From Streptomyces roseolus (GTDB taxonomy: Bacteria > Actinomycetota > Actinomycetes > Streptomycetales > Streptomycetaceae): a stretch of DNA of 64,000 bases. The DNA is taken from contig NZ_BMTV01000030.1 of the NCBI RefSeq assembly GCF_014649855.1, forward strand, positions 1 to 64,000, given 5' to 3'. The notes beneath the pieces are model-generated. The model worked only from the letters and a program-made list of their open reading frames with translations. It did no database searches and had not been told where the DNA came from. The first letter of the stretch is position 1, and each line of letters opens with the position of its first letter. This document shows positions 53,966 to 63,300 of the stretch, one piece after another. Made by a program: the position numbers and the translations under genes.

Positions 53966-54160
53966 TCAGAACTTGATTCCGCCCAGCAGGCCGGCCAGGC
54001 TCTGGCCGCCCGCGGTGATGCTCGGTGCGATGGCGGTGCCCGCCAGGTAGAAGCCGAAGAGCGCGCAGACGAGGGCGTGCGAGGCCTTGAGGCCGTCCTT
54101 CTTGAAGAACAGGAAGCAGATGATGCCGAGCAGGACCACGCCTGAGATGGACAGGATCAT
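53966..54160 (-). CDS. smeA: SmeA, small membrane protein of sporulation septa
   Basis: A 64-residue peptide with an N-terminal membrane helix (LSISGVVLLGIICFLFF), a short basic turn KKDGLKAS, and a second hydrophobic segment (ALVCALFGFYLAGTAIAP). It matches SmeA by size, features and position before sffA. In S. coelicolor it targets SffA to division septa of sporulating hyphae and affects spore maturation. The ATG has AGGAG 9 bases upstream. A -10-like TAGATA (54224-54219) 59 bases upstream on the minus strand is AT-rich; no clean WhiG or WhiA site was found. Confidence 0.9.
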   Translation of the reverse strand: MILSISGVVLLGIICFLFFKKDGLKASHALVCALFGFYLAGTAIAPSITAGGQSLAGLLGGIKF

Positions 54161-54517
54161 TGGGTGTTCTCCTGGTTGAGGGGACAGTCACGATGAGTCC
54201 TTCCAGGTTCACGGCAAGTATCTATGTGACTAAAGGTGCATTCGGGTGAAGGGCGGGCGTTTTCACTTGACCGGCGGACGGTGATCGCCGTCCCGGGTGG
54301 CGAAACCGCGGAAGTGGGGTAAGGGAGCCCCGAGGGGCGGGGGCCACGGGGGTGGACGCCGTGATCCTTGCCTCGGCCGGACGCGGTCATGTCACCGCGC
54401 GGGCAGTACCCTGTCGGTTCACTCGTACGGCCGCGCGTGCCGTGCGCAGGTCAAGGGCAGGCGATACCGGGCGACAGGCGCGCGGTACGCGGTCGAGCAC
54501 GGAAGGCGGTTGTGAGG
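54161..54517. promoter_or_regulatory. divergent region between smeA and ankyrin gene
   Basis: This 357-bp gap has a relatively AT-rich part next to smeA (54200-54275) holding TAGATA on the minus strand, and on the plus strand a -10-like TACCCT near 54407. No open frame with coding character was found. Confidence 0.4.
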
Positions 54518-54910
54518 ATGAGCGAGACCCCGGACCCCGAGGTCGTCGAGCTGGCGTCGAAGGTCTTCGACCTGGCGCGCACCGGCGACGCGGCGGCCCT
54601 CGCCGCCTACCTCGACGCGGGCGTCCCCGCGAACCTCACCAACGACCGGGGCGACACCCTCGTCATGCTCGCCGCCTACCACGGCCACGCCGACGCCGTC
54701 ACCGCCCTCCTGGAGCGCGGCGCCGACGCCGACCGTGCCAACGACCGCGGCCAGACCCCGCTCGCCGGAGCCGTCTTCAAGGGCGCCGACGCCGTCATCC
54801 GCGCCCTCCTCGCCGGCGGCGCGAATCCGGAGTCCGGGACTCCGTCCGCCGTGGACACCGCCCGCATGTTCGGCAAGACCGAACTCCTGGAGCTCTTCAC
54901 CACCAGGTGA
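54518..54910 (+). CDS. ankyrin-repeat protein
   Basis: A 130-residue protein built of about three ankyrin repeats: TLVMLAAYHGHADAVTALLE, TPLAGAVFKGADAVIRALLA and a capping repeat with DTARMFGKTELLELF. The pattern is complete and typical of small bacterial ankyrin proteins, which act in protein binding. In some Streptomyces a similar small protein is next to catalase or sporulation genes. ATG 54518 is chosen; GTG 54512 in frame is an alternative. It is divergent from smeA. Confidence 0.9.
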   Translation: MSETPDPEVVELASKVFDLARTGDAAALAAYLDAGVPANLTNDRGDTLVMLAAYHGHADAVTALLERGADADRANDRGQTPLAGAVFKGADAVIRALLAGGANPESGTPSAVDTARMFGKTELLELFTTR

Positions 54911-55031
54911 ACGCGGCCTGAACCCCAGGTGGGAACGGGTCCGTAAATGTGGTCGCGACCGTGCGGACGGTCGGTCATCATGACGACAAGCCCGGCCGTC
55001 CGACCGGGCCACGGACGAGAGGCAGAGGAAG

Positions 55032-55094
55032 ATGAGCAGCGCGCACAAGCGACGTACGACGGACGGCCCGATCTGTTGTCCCACGGCCTACTAG
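55032..55094 (+). CDS. possible 20-residue leader peptide with two adjacent Cys
   Basis: An ATG at 55032 with GAGGAAG immediately upstream (55025-55031) opens a short frame ending TAG at 55094. The peptide begins MSSAHKRRTTDG and ends PICCPTAY: basic first half, Cys-Cys in the second. Both Cys codons are TGT, a rare codon here. It lies 89 bases before the HEAT-like gene, in a 273-bp gap without another frame of this quality. It could be an attenuator-type leader peptide or an unrelated small protein; coding is not proven. Confidence 0.4.
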   Translation: MSSAHKRRTTDGPICCPTAY

Positions 55095-55183
55095 GCCGGG
55101 CTCCGCGCGGACGGGCCCTGTGCCCGGCCTCCGCCGCCCCGGTCCACCCGTCGTGACGACAGCTTGATGTGAGGCGTCTTCCC

Positions 55184-56680
55184 ATGTTCGAACCAGCCAT
55201 AGCGCCGAGCGGCACCCTGCTCGGCCTGCTGCAGAGGGGCCGCGGCGACGGCACCCTGCACGCCCTCGCCGCCCCCCGCGCCGAGGCCCTCGCGGCCCTC
55301 GACCACTGCGTGCTCGCCGACCCGCGCCACGACTGGCGGGTCGAGAACCGCTCCCTCTACTACGCCCGGCTCTACCTCGACCTCCACGGAGGCCTGGAGG
55401 CCATCGAGGCGCACCTCTTCGCGCCCGAGGACCGCCTCGACCCCGAGGAGCAGCGCACCGGCCTCGCCCTCGCCGTCCTCGGCCACCTGGCCTCCTACGG
55501 ACGCCACGACGCCCTGCTGCTCCTCCGGCGCTACGCGGCCACCGGCGCCAACTGGGCCTGGGCCCTCGACGAGCTCGCCCTGCGCGACGACGACGCCGGA
55601 CTGCGTGCGCTCGCCGAGCCCGTCCTCGCCCGCTTCCCGCAGGACGAGGCCGGCGACACCGCGCTCGCCGGCACCGTCCGCGACGCCTTCGAGCCCCGCC
55701 CCTGGCGCCTGTGGGCCGAGGACCAGCGCGACGCCGTCGGCGCCCGCGTCCGCGCCGCCCAGGAACACGGCTCCTTCGACCGCTGGCAGCGGCAGCTGCG
55801 CCCCACCGGGCCCCGCCCCGGCTGGAGCGTCCGCGCCGTCCTCGACTGGGCCCAGGAGGGGTACGAGCGCGGCGCCGACCTCGCCGGACCCGCCGCCCGC
55901 TGCCTGGCCGCCGTGGCCGGTCCCGAGGACCGGCCCGAGCTGCTGGCCGCCGCCCGCGCCGGCGCCCCCGGCGCGCGCGCCGCCGCCCTGCACCATCTGG
56001 CCGCCATCCGGGACCCCGCCGTCCTCGACCTCGTCGAGGCCGCCGCCGACGCCGTGCACCCCCTCGACACGGCCGCCGGCACCGCACCCGGACAGACCGG
56101 TCCGTACGCCGACGTGCCCGGAGCCGTCGACCGCGAGGCGCTGGCCGTCGCCCGGGCCGCCGTCACCGCCTACCTCCGCATGTGCGGCGAGGACGCGGTC
56201 GCCCGCGCCCGTGCCTGGATCCACCGCACCGACCCGCTCGGCGCCGCCGCCGGCGAGACCCTCGCCGCGCGCGGCGAGGCGCGGGACGCCGGGCTCGTCC
56301 TCGGCGCCCTGCGCACCGCCATCCGCACCGGCGGGCCCGACGCGGCCGCCCTCGGCGTCCTCGTCGACGGCGTCGGCCGCCTCGGCATCGCCTGCGCGGC
56401 GCCCGTGCTGCGCCACGTCTACCGGGAGACGGCCTCCTCCCAGCTGCGCGGCCGCACGGCCCGCGCCCTCGCGGCCACCGACCCCTCCTTCGCCAGCGGC
56501 TTCGCCGTCGAGTGCCTCTGGGACTGCGAGGAGACCACCCGCGAGATCGCGGCCCAGCACGCGGAGACGGCCGACGCGCGCGTGGCCGAGCGATTGCGCC
56601 GCCTCGCCGCCGACCCGGCCGAAGAGGTCGAGGTCCAGACGGCGGTCCGCAACCGCATCGGCCCCGACCTCCAGGTCTGA
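55184..56680 (+). CDS. HEAT-like repeat protein, function unknown
   Basis: A 498-residue protein made almost entirely of helices with HEAT/PBS-like repeats (for example [40 protein letters not shown], and QLRGRTARALAATDPS). Such scaffolds bind proteins or act on phycobilin-like lyases, but no catalytic residue is evident. ATG 55184 is preferred, with GAGG 10 bases upstream; GTG 55169 is in frame upstream. It follows a possible leader peptide and precedes a glycosyltransferase operon by 225 bp. No membrane segment. Confidence 0.82.
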   Translation: MFEPAIAPSGTLLGLLQRGRGDGTLHALAAPRAEALAALDHCVLADPRHDWRVENRSLYYARLYLDLHGGLEAIEAHLFAPEDRLDPEEQRTGLALAVLGHLASYGRHDALLLLRRYAATGANWAWALDELALRDDDAGLRALAEPVLARFPQDEAGDTALAGTVRDAFEPRPWRLWAEDQRDAVGARVRAAQEHGSFDRWQRQLRPTGPRPGWSVRAVLDWAQEGYERGADLAGPAARCLAAVAGPEDRPELLAAARAGAPGARAAALHHLAAIRDPAVLDLVEAAADAVHPLDTAAGTAPGQTGPYADVPGAVDREALAVARAAVTAYLRMCGEDAVARARAWIHRTDPLGAAAGETLAARGEARDAGLVLGALRTAIRTGGPDAAALGVLVDGVGRLGIACAAPVLRHVYRETASSQLRGRTARALAATDPSFASGFAVECLWDCEETTREIAAQHAETADARVAERLRRLAADPAEEVEVQTAVRNRIGPDLQV

Positions 56681-56781
56681 GCCGACCCACCACCGCCCCC
56701 GCCCGGGGCGGCGCGGTCCCCCGGCGCGTCCCGCCGAGCGTGGCCCCGCCCCGGGACCGGGAGGCTCCCCCTCCGCCCCGG

Positions 56782-56815
56782 GCGGCTCCGGTTCCGGCTG
56801 TCGGAGCGGAGCCGC
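56782..56815 (+). terminator. possible terminator after HEAT-like gene
   Basis: GCGGCTCC (56782-56789) pairs with GGAGCCGC (56808-56815), with further internal pairing. It lies in the 225-bp gap before the glycosyltransferase operon. Confidence 0.5.
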
Positions 56816-56905
56816 GCGGCCCGGGCGGGAAAAGCTCACGGGACGTTCCCCCGGTGTCCAGATCCACGTCGGCGGGGACACGTCGGGCGCGACGAGAACA
56901 CCCGT

Positions 56906-58027
56906 ATGCGTGTCGTCATCGTCACCGAATCCTTTCCCCCCGACGTCAACGGTGTGGCGCACTGCGCCCTGCAGACCGCGCGCCACCTCGTCCGCCGGGG
57001 CCACCAGCCCCTCGTGATCGCCCCGGCCGTCCCCGACCCCGCCGCCGACGCCGACGCGCCGTGCCCCGTGGTCCGCGTCCCCTCCCTGCCCCTGCCCGGC
57101 TACGCCCAGGTCCGCGTCGCCCTGCCCAGCCGCCGCGTCGCCGCCGCCCTCGCGGCCCACCGCGCCGATCTCGTCCACCTCGCCGGCCCCTTCGTCCTCG
57201 GCGTCCGCGCCATGGCCGCCGCCGCCCGCCTCCGGGTGCCCGCCGTCGCCGTCTACCAGACCGACCTGGCCGGATACGCCCGCACCTACGTCGGCACCGG
57301 GGAGGGCACCGCCTGGCGCCGGCTCCGCGCCGTCCACGGCGCCGCCGACCGCACCCTCGCCCCCTCCCGGGCCGCCCGCCGCGACCTGGAGGCCCACGGC
57401 ATCGAGCGGATACGCATCTGGGGCAGGGGCGTCGACACCGACCGCTTCCGCCCCGACCGCCGAGACCCGGGACTGCGCCGGGACCTCGCCCCGAACGGCG
57501 AACTCCTCGTCGGCTACGTCGGCCGGCTCGCCCCCGAGAAGCGCGTGGACCTCCTCGCCGCCGCGGACGGGCTCCCCGGCGTCCGGCTCGTCGTCGTCGG
57601 CGACGGCCCCAGCGCCGCCGGCCTGCGCGAACGCCTCCCGCACGCCCACTTCCTCGGCCGCCGCACCGGCGACGACCTCGCCCGGATCTTCGCCTCGCTC
57701 GACGTCTTCGCCCACACCGGTCCGTACGAGACCTTCTGCCAGACCGTCCAGGAGGCCATGGCCAGCGGACTGCCGGTGATCGCCCCGGCCGCCGGCGGCC
57801 CCCTCGACCTCGTCGCCCACCGCCGCACCGGCCTCCTGGTGCCCCCCGGGGACCCCCTCGCCCTCCGCGAGGCCGTCACCGGCCTCGCCGCCGCGCCCGG
57901 CCTGCGCGAGGCCTACGGCCGGGCCGGGCGCGCCGAGGTCGAGGGCCGCACCTGGGAGGTCCTCGGCGACGAACTCATCGGCCACTACCTGGAGGTCCTG
58001 CGGGAGCGGACGGCGGTGGCGGCGTGA
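56906..58027 (+). CDS. GT4-family glycosyltransferase (MgtA/PimB-like)
   Basis: The 373-residue retaining glycosyltransferase has an N-terminal acceptor domain (MRVVIVTESFPPDVNGVAH) and a C-terminal donor domain with VGYVGRLAPEKRVDLL and the E-x7-E type block YETFCQTVQEAMASGLP. It resembles GDP-mannose-dependent mannosyltransferases of the MgtA/PimB type in actinobacteria, which build phosphatidylinositol mannosides or glycolipids at the cytoplasmic face. It starts an operon whose genes overlap by 4 bases. Its stop overlaps the next GTG (GTGA). The acceptor is unknown. Confidence 0.9.
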   Translation: MRVVIVTESFPPDVNGVAHCALQTARHLVRRGHQPLVIAPAVPDPAADADAPCPVVRVPSLPLPGYAQVRVALPSRRVAAALAAHRADLVHLAGPFVLGVRAMAAAARLRVPAVAVYQTDLAGYARTYVGTGEGTAWRRLRAVHGAADRTLAPSRAARRDLEAHGIERIRIWGRGVDTDRFRPDRRDPGLRRDLAPNGELLVGYVGRLAPEKRVDLLAAADGLPGVRLVVVGDGPSAAGLRERLPHAHFLGRRTGDDLARIFASLDVFAHTGPYETFCQTVQEAMASGLPVIAPAAGGPLDLVAHRRTGLLVPPGDPLALREAVTGLAAAPGLREAYGRAGRAEVEGRTWEVLGDELIGHYLEVLRERTAVAA

Positions 58028-59388
58028 ACGGGCGGACCCTTCCGGCGACCGGTCCCGCGCGGACGCGCGCGTACCCCGCCTCGTACGGCCGCGACGGGCT
58101 GCGGATCGTACGGCTCGCGAACTTCGTCACCCCCACCTCGGGCGGCCTGCGGACCGCGCTCGACCGGCTCGGCCGGGGATACCGCGCGGCCGGGCACGAA
58201 CCCGTCCTGGTCGTCCCCGGGGCCGGCGCCGCCGACGAGCCGGCCGAGCAGGGCCGGGTGATCACCCTGCCCGGGCCCGTGCTGCCCGGCACCGGCGGCT
58301 ACCGGGTCCTCGCCGACCGGCGCCGGCTCGCCGAGCTGCTCGAACGGCTCGCCCCGGACCGCATCGAGGTCTCCGACCGCACCACCCTGCGCTGGACCGG
58401 GGAGTGGGCCCGGCGCGCCCGCGTCCCCTCCGTGATGGTCTCCCACGAGACCGCCGACGGCGTCCTGCGCACCTGGGGCCTCCCCGGGCCGCTCGCCGCC
58501 CGCGCCGCGGACCGGCTCAACCGCCGCACCGCCTGGGCCTACGGCCGCATCGTGTGCACCACCGCCTGGGCGGAGGAGGAGTTCGTCCGCCTCGGCGCCC
58601 GCAACGTCGTACGCGCTCCGCTCGGCGTCGACCTGGAACACCGCCGGCCCGGGCGGCGCGACCCCGCCGTACGGGCCCGGTACGTGGAGGGCGCCGGGGT
58701 CCTGCTGCTGCTCTGCTCCCGCCTCTCCGTGGAGAAACGGCCCGGCACGGCGGTCGAGGCGCTCGTCCGCCTGCTCGACGCGGGGGTGCGGGCCCGGCTG
58801 GTCGTCGCGGGCGACGGGCCGCTGCGCGCGGGCCTGGAGCGGCGGGCGCGGGAGCGGGGCCTGCCGGTGCGGTTCCTCGGCCACGTCGCCGACCGGGAGG
58901 AACTCGCCGACCTCCAGGCGGCCGCCGACCTCTGCCTGGCGCCCGGCCCCGCCGAGACCTTCGGGCTCTCCGCCCTGGAGGCCCTCGCCTGCGGCACCCC
59001 CGCCGTCGTCAGCGCCTCCTCCGCGCTCCCGGAGGTCGTCGGCACGGCCGGGGCCGCGGCCGCCGACACCCCGGCCGCCTTCGCCGACGCCGTCCGGGGC
59101 CTGCTCGCCCTGCCGGAGCCCGTCCGCCGGGCCGCCGCACGCGCGCGTGCGGAGCACTTCTCCTGGGACCGCTCCGTGGACGCGTTCCTCCACGCCCACG
59201 AGGCGGCCACCGGACGGGAACCTGTCGCGGCCGCCGTCCCGGATCCCCTGCCCACCGGTCCGGATCCGATATCCGCCGTCCCGGATCCACCCGCCGACGG
59301 CTCGGTCGCCGCCGACGGCCCGGTCACCGCCGGTGCCGTCCCCGCCGCCGCGGCGGCCCGGCCCCGGCCGCAGGAGGTCGGCGGATGA
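58024..59388 (+). CDS. GT4-family glycosyltransferase
   Basis: A 454-residue glycosyltransferase. The GT4 pattern is clear: LRIVRLANFVTPTSGGLRTA at the acceptor side, LLLCSRLSVEKRPGTAVEAL at the nucleotide side, and PAETFGLSALEALACGTPAV at the donor. A long Pro/Asp-rich tail (about residues 400-454; VPDPLPTGPDPISAVPDPPA) follows the fold. GTG 58024 overlaps the previous stop, and the stop overlaps the next ATG by 4 bases. Together with the first enzyme it probably extends a mannose-containing glycolipid; the exact product cannot be told. Confidence 0.9.
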   Translation: MNGRTLPATGPARTRAYPASYGRDGLRIVRLANFVTPTSGGLRTALDRLGRGYRAAGHEPVLVVPGAGAADEPAEQGRVITLPGPVLPGTGGYRVLADRRRLAELLERLAPDRIEVSDRTTLRWTGEWARRARVPSVMVSHETADGVLRTWGLPGPLAARAADRLNRRTAWAYGRIVCTTAWAEEEFVRLGARNVVRAPLGVDLEHRRPGRRDPAVRARYVEGAGVLLLLCSRLSVEKRPGTAVEALVRLLDAGVRARLVVAGDGPLRAGLERRARERGLPVRFLGHVADREELADLQAAADLCLAPGPAETFGLSALEALACGTPAVVSASSALPEVVGTAGAAAADTPAAFADAVRGLLALPEPVRRAAARARAEHFSWDRSVDAFLHAHEAATGREPVAAAVPDPLPTGPDPISAVPDPPADGSVAADGPVTAGAVPAAAAARPRPQEVGG

Positions 59389-60323
59389 ACCCGGTCCGGG
59401 AGAGCCGCGTCCCGGCCCAGGGACGCGTACCGGCCCAGCCGCGCGGCCCGGAGTCCGGCCCGGCAGGCGCGCCCCCTGCCCCGGCGGGGGCCGCGCCGCT
59501 GCGGTTCGTCGTGCTCGGGGACTCGTTCAGCGAGGGCGTCGGGGACCGGGCCGGCGGGGCGTGGCGCGGGTGGGCGGAGCTGCTCGCCGACGGGCTCGCC
59601 GGGCCCGGGCGGCGGGTCGAGTACGTGAACCTCGCCGTCAGCGGCGCGCTCAGCGCGGACGTCGCCGAGAAGCAGGCCCCGCGCGCGGTCGCCCTCCGGC
59701 CGCACCTCGCCTCCGTCGTCGTGGGCGTCAACGACACCCTGCGGCACACCTTCGACATCGGGCTGTTCGCCCGCCGCCTGGACCGGGTCCTCGCGGCGCT
59801 CGACGCGGCCGGGGCCGTACTCCTGACGGCCTGTCTGCCCGACCCCGGGCGGATGCTCGGGCTCCCCGGGCCGCTGGCCCGGCCGCTCGCCCGCCGCCGT
59901 ACGTCCGTGAACGCGGTGGTGCACGCGCTGTCGGCCCGGCACGGCGCCGCCCACGTCCACCTCGCCGACCCGGCCTGGACCGAGGACCGGCGGCTGTGGA
60001 GCGCCGACCGGCTCCATCCGGGCGAGCGCGGCCACCGCGCGGTCGCCGGAGCCTTCCACCGGGTCCTGGCCGAGCGCGGCCTCGCCCGGGGGCCCGCGCC
60101 CTCCCCGGAGGCGTCCGAACCGCCGCCCACCCGCGCCGACACCGTCCTGTGGCTCGCCACGGCCGGGACCGGCTGGGTGCTGCGCCGCAGCCGCGACCTG
60201 CTGCCGCAGCTGCTCCTGCTCGCGGGGGAGGAGCTGCTGCACCGGACGGGCGGCGGCGGCGCGCTCGACGCGCGCGCCGCGACCGCCCTCGCCGAGGCCC
60301 TCGCGGCCACAATGGGGGAATGA
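59385..60323 (+). CDS. SGNH/GDSL hydrolase in a glycosyltransferase operon
   Basis: The 312-residue protein has a Pro/Ala-rich N-terminus (about 35 residues), then the SGNH fold: FVVLGDSFSEGVGD (Ser), GALSADVAEKQAP, SVVVGVNDTLRH (Asn) and the C-terminal DRLHPGERGHRAVA (Asp, His). A helical tail of about 75 residues follows. It has no signal peptide. The 4-base overlaps on both sides imply it works with the glycosyltransferases, perhaps trimming an acyl group from their product. Confidence 0.87.
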   Translation: MNPVRESRVPAQGRVPAQPRGPESGPAGAPPAPAGAAPLRFVVLGDSFSEGVGDRAGGAWRGWAELLADGLAGPGRRVEYVNLAVSGALSADVAEKQAPRAVALRPHLASVVVGVNDTLRHTFDIGLFARRLDRVLAALDAAGAVLLTACLPDPGRMLGLPGPLARPLARRRTSVNAVVHALSARHGAAHVHLADPAWTEDRRLWSADRLHPGERGHRAVAGAFHRVLAERGLARGPAPSPEASEPPPTRADTVLWLATAGTGWVLRRSRDLLPQLLLLAGEELLHRTGGGGALDARAATALAEALAATMGE

Positions 60324-63300
60324 GCGGGCGCTGGGAGTTCTGGATCGACCGGGGCGGCACCTTCACCGACGTCGTGGGGCGGCGCCCCGACGGGCGCCTC
60401 GTCACCCGCAAGGTCCTCTCCCACGACCCGGCCCGCCGGCAGGACGCCGCCGTCGCCGGGATCCGGCTCCTCATGGGCCTCGCCCCCGGCGAACCCGTCC
60501 CCGCCGACCGGGTCGCCGTCGTCAAGATGGGCACCACCGTCGCCACCAACGCCCTCCTGGAGCGGCGCGGGGAGCCGACCCTGCTGCTCATCACGGAGGG
60601 CTTCCGCGACGCCCTGCGGATCGCCTACCAGAACCGGCCCCGCCTCTTCGACCGGCACATCGTGCTGCCGGAGGCGGTGTACGCGCGCGTGGCCGAGGTC
60701 CCCGAGCGGATGGACGCCCGCGGCGCCGTCGTCCGCCCCCTCGACGAGGACGCCGTCGCCGCCGCGCTCGCCGCCGCCCACCGGGACGGGATCCGCTCCG
60801 CCGCCGTCGTCCTCGTGCACGGCTACCGCCACCCGGAGCACGAACAGCGCGTCGCGGCCGCCGCCAGGGACGCCGGTTTCACCCAGATCAGCTGCTCGCA
60901 CGAGGTCAGCCCGCTCATCAAGCTGATCCCGCGCGGCGACACCACCGTCGTCGACGCCTACCTCTCGCCGGTGCTGCGCCGCTACGTCGACGAGGTCGCC
61001 GCCGAACTCGCCGGGATCCGCCTGATGTTCATGCAGTCCAACGGCGGACTGCGGGAAGCCGCCCGCTTCCGGGGCAAGGACGCCGTCCTCTCCGGGCCGG
61101 CGGGCGGAGTCGTCGGCATGGCCCGTACCTCCGGCCAGGCCGGACACGACCGGGTCATCGGCTTCGACATGGGCGGCACGTCCACGGACGTGTCCCACTA
61201 CGCAGGGACGTTCGAGCGTGAACTCGGTTCACAGGTCGCCGGGGTGCGGATGCGGGCACCCATGATGAGCATCCACACCGTCGCCGCCGGCGGCGGCTCC
61301 GTCCTCCACTACGACGGGCGCCGCTACCGCGTCGGACCCGACTCGGCCGGCGCCGTGCCCGGCCCCGCCTGCTACCGGCGCGGCGGCCCCCTCACCGTCA
61401 CCGACGCCCAGGTGATGCTCGGCCGGATCCAGCCCGACCACTTCCCGGCCGTCTTCGGGCCGGACGGCGACCGCCCCCTCGACGCCGACGTCGTCCGCGA
61501 ACGGTTCACCGCCCTCGCCGAGGAGGTCGGCGGCGGCCGCACCCCCGAGGAGGTCGCGGCCGGCTTCCTGCGGATCGCCGTCCTCGACATGGCCAACGCC
61601 GTCAAGAAGATCTCCGTCCAGCGCGGCCACGACATCACCCGCTACGCCCTCACCTGCTTCGGCGGCGCCGGCGGCCAGCACGCCTGCGCCGTCGCCGACG
61701 CCCTCGGCGTCGACACCGTCCTCGTCCCCCCGCTCGCCGGCGTCCTCTCCGCCTACGGCATCGGCCTCGCCGATGCCACCGCCCTGCGCGAACGCTCCGT
61801 CGAGGCCCCGCTCGACGACCCCGGCACCCACGCGCGCGTGACCGCCGTCGCCGCCGAACTCGCCGACAGCACCCGGGCCGAACTCCGCGCCGACGGCCTC
61901 CCCGGCACCGCGATCACCACCCACGCGCGCGTACTCCTCCGCTACGCCGGCACCGACGCGAGCCTCCCCGTCGACCTCGGCCCCGCCGAGGAGATGGCCG
62001 CCGCCTTCACCGCCGAGCACCGCGCCCGCTACGCCTTCACCATGGACAAGCCGCTCGTCGCGGAGGCCGTCACCGTCGAGGCCGTCGGCACCGCCGGACC
62101 CCACGGCCCCGTCCGCGTCCCCGCCGGAGCCCGCACCGGCCCCCTCGTCCCCCGCGCCACCGTCCGCACCCACGACGGCGCCACCGCCTCCGACACCCCC
62201 CTGCACCGCCGCGAGGACCTGCGCCCCGGCGACACCGTCGACGGGCCCGCGATCCTCGCCGAGGACGACGCCACCACCGTCGTCGACCCCGGCTGGCGCG
62301 CCACCGCCTCCGACACCGGCCACCTGCTGCTCACCCGCGCCGTCCCGCGCCCCGCCCGCACCGCCGCCGGCACCGACGTCGACCCGGTCCTCCTGGAGGT
62401 CTTCCACAACCTCTTCATGGCCATCGCCGAGCAGATGGGCGTCCGCCTGGAGAACACCGCCCACTCCGTCAACATCAAGGAACGGCTCGACTTCTCCTGC
62501 GCCCTCTTCGACGCCGACGGCAACCTCGTCGCCAACGCCCCCCACATCCCCGTCCACCTCGGCTCCATGGGAGAGACCGTCAAGGAGGTCCTGCGCCGCC
62601 GCGCCGGCGACCTCCGCCCCGGCGACGTCTACGCCGTCAACGACCCGTACCACGGCGGCACCCACCTGCCCGACGTCACCGTCGTCACTCCCGTCTTCGA
62701 CGACGCGGGAGAGGAACCGCTCTTCCTCGTCGCGTCCCGCGGCCACCACGCCGAGATCGGCGGCATCACCCCCGGCTCCATGCCCGCCTTCAGCCGCACG
62801 ATCGACGAGGAGGGCGTCCGCTTCGACGACTGGCTCCTCGTCCGCGACGGCAGGCTCCGCGAGGCCGAGACCCGCGCCCTGCTCACCGGCGCCCCGTACC
62901 CCTCCCGCGACCCCGACACCAACCTCGCCGACCTGCGCGCCCAGATCGCCGCCAACGAGAAGGGCGTCGAGGAACTCCGCAAGGCCGTCGCCGAGTTCGG
63001 CCTCGACGCCGTCCAGGCCTACATGGGCCACGTCCGGGCCAACGCCGAGGAGTCCGTCCGCCGCATCGTCGCCCGCCTGGAGGACGGCACCCACCGGTAC
63101 GAGACCGACTCCGGCGCCGTCATCCAGGTCGCCGTCCGCGTCGACCGCGAACGGCGCTCCGCCGTCCTCGACTTCACCGGCACCTCGCCACAGCTCCCCG
63201 GCAACGCCAACGCCCCCACCGCCGTCGTCACGGCCGCCGTCCTGTACGTCTTCCGCACCCTCGTCGACGAGGACGTCCCCCTCAACAGCGGCTGCCTGGA

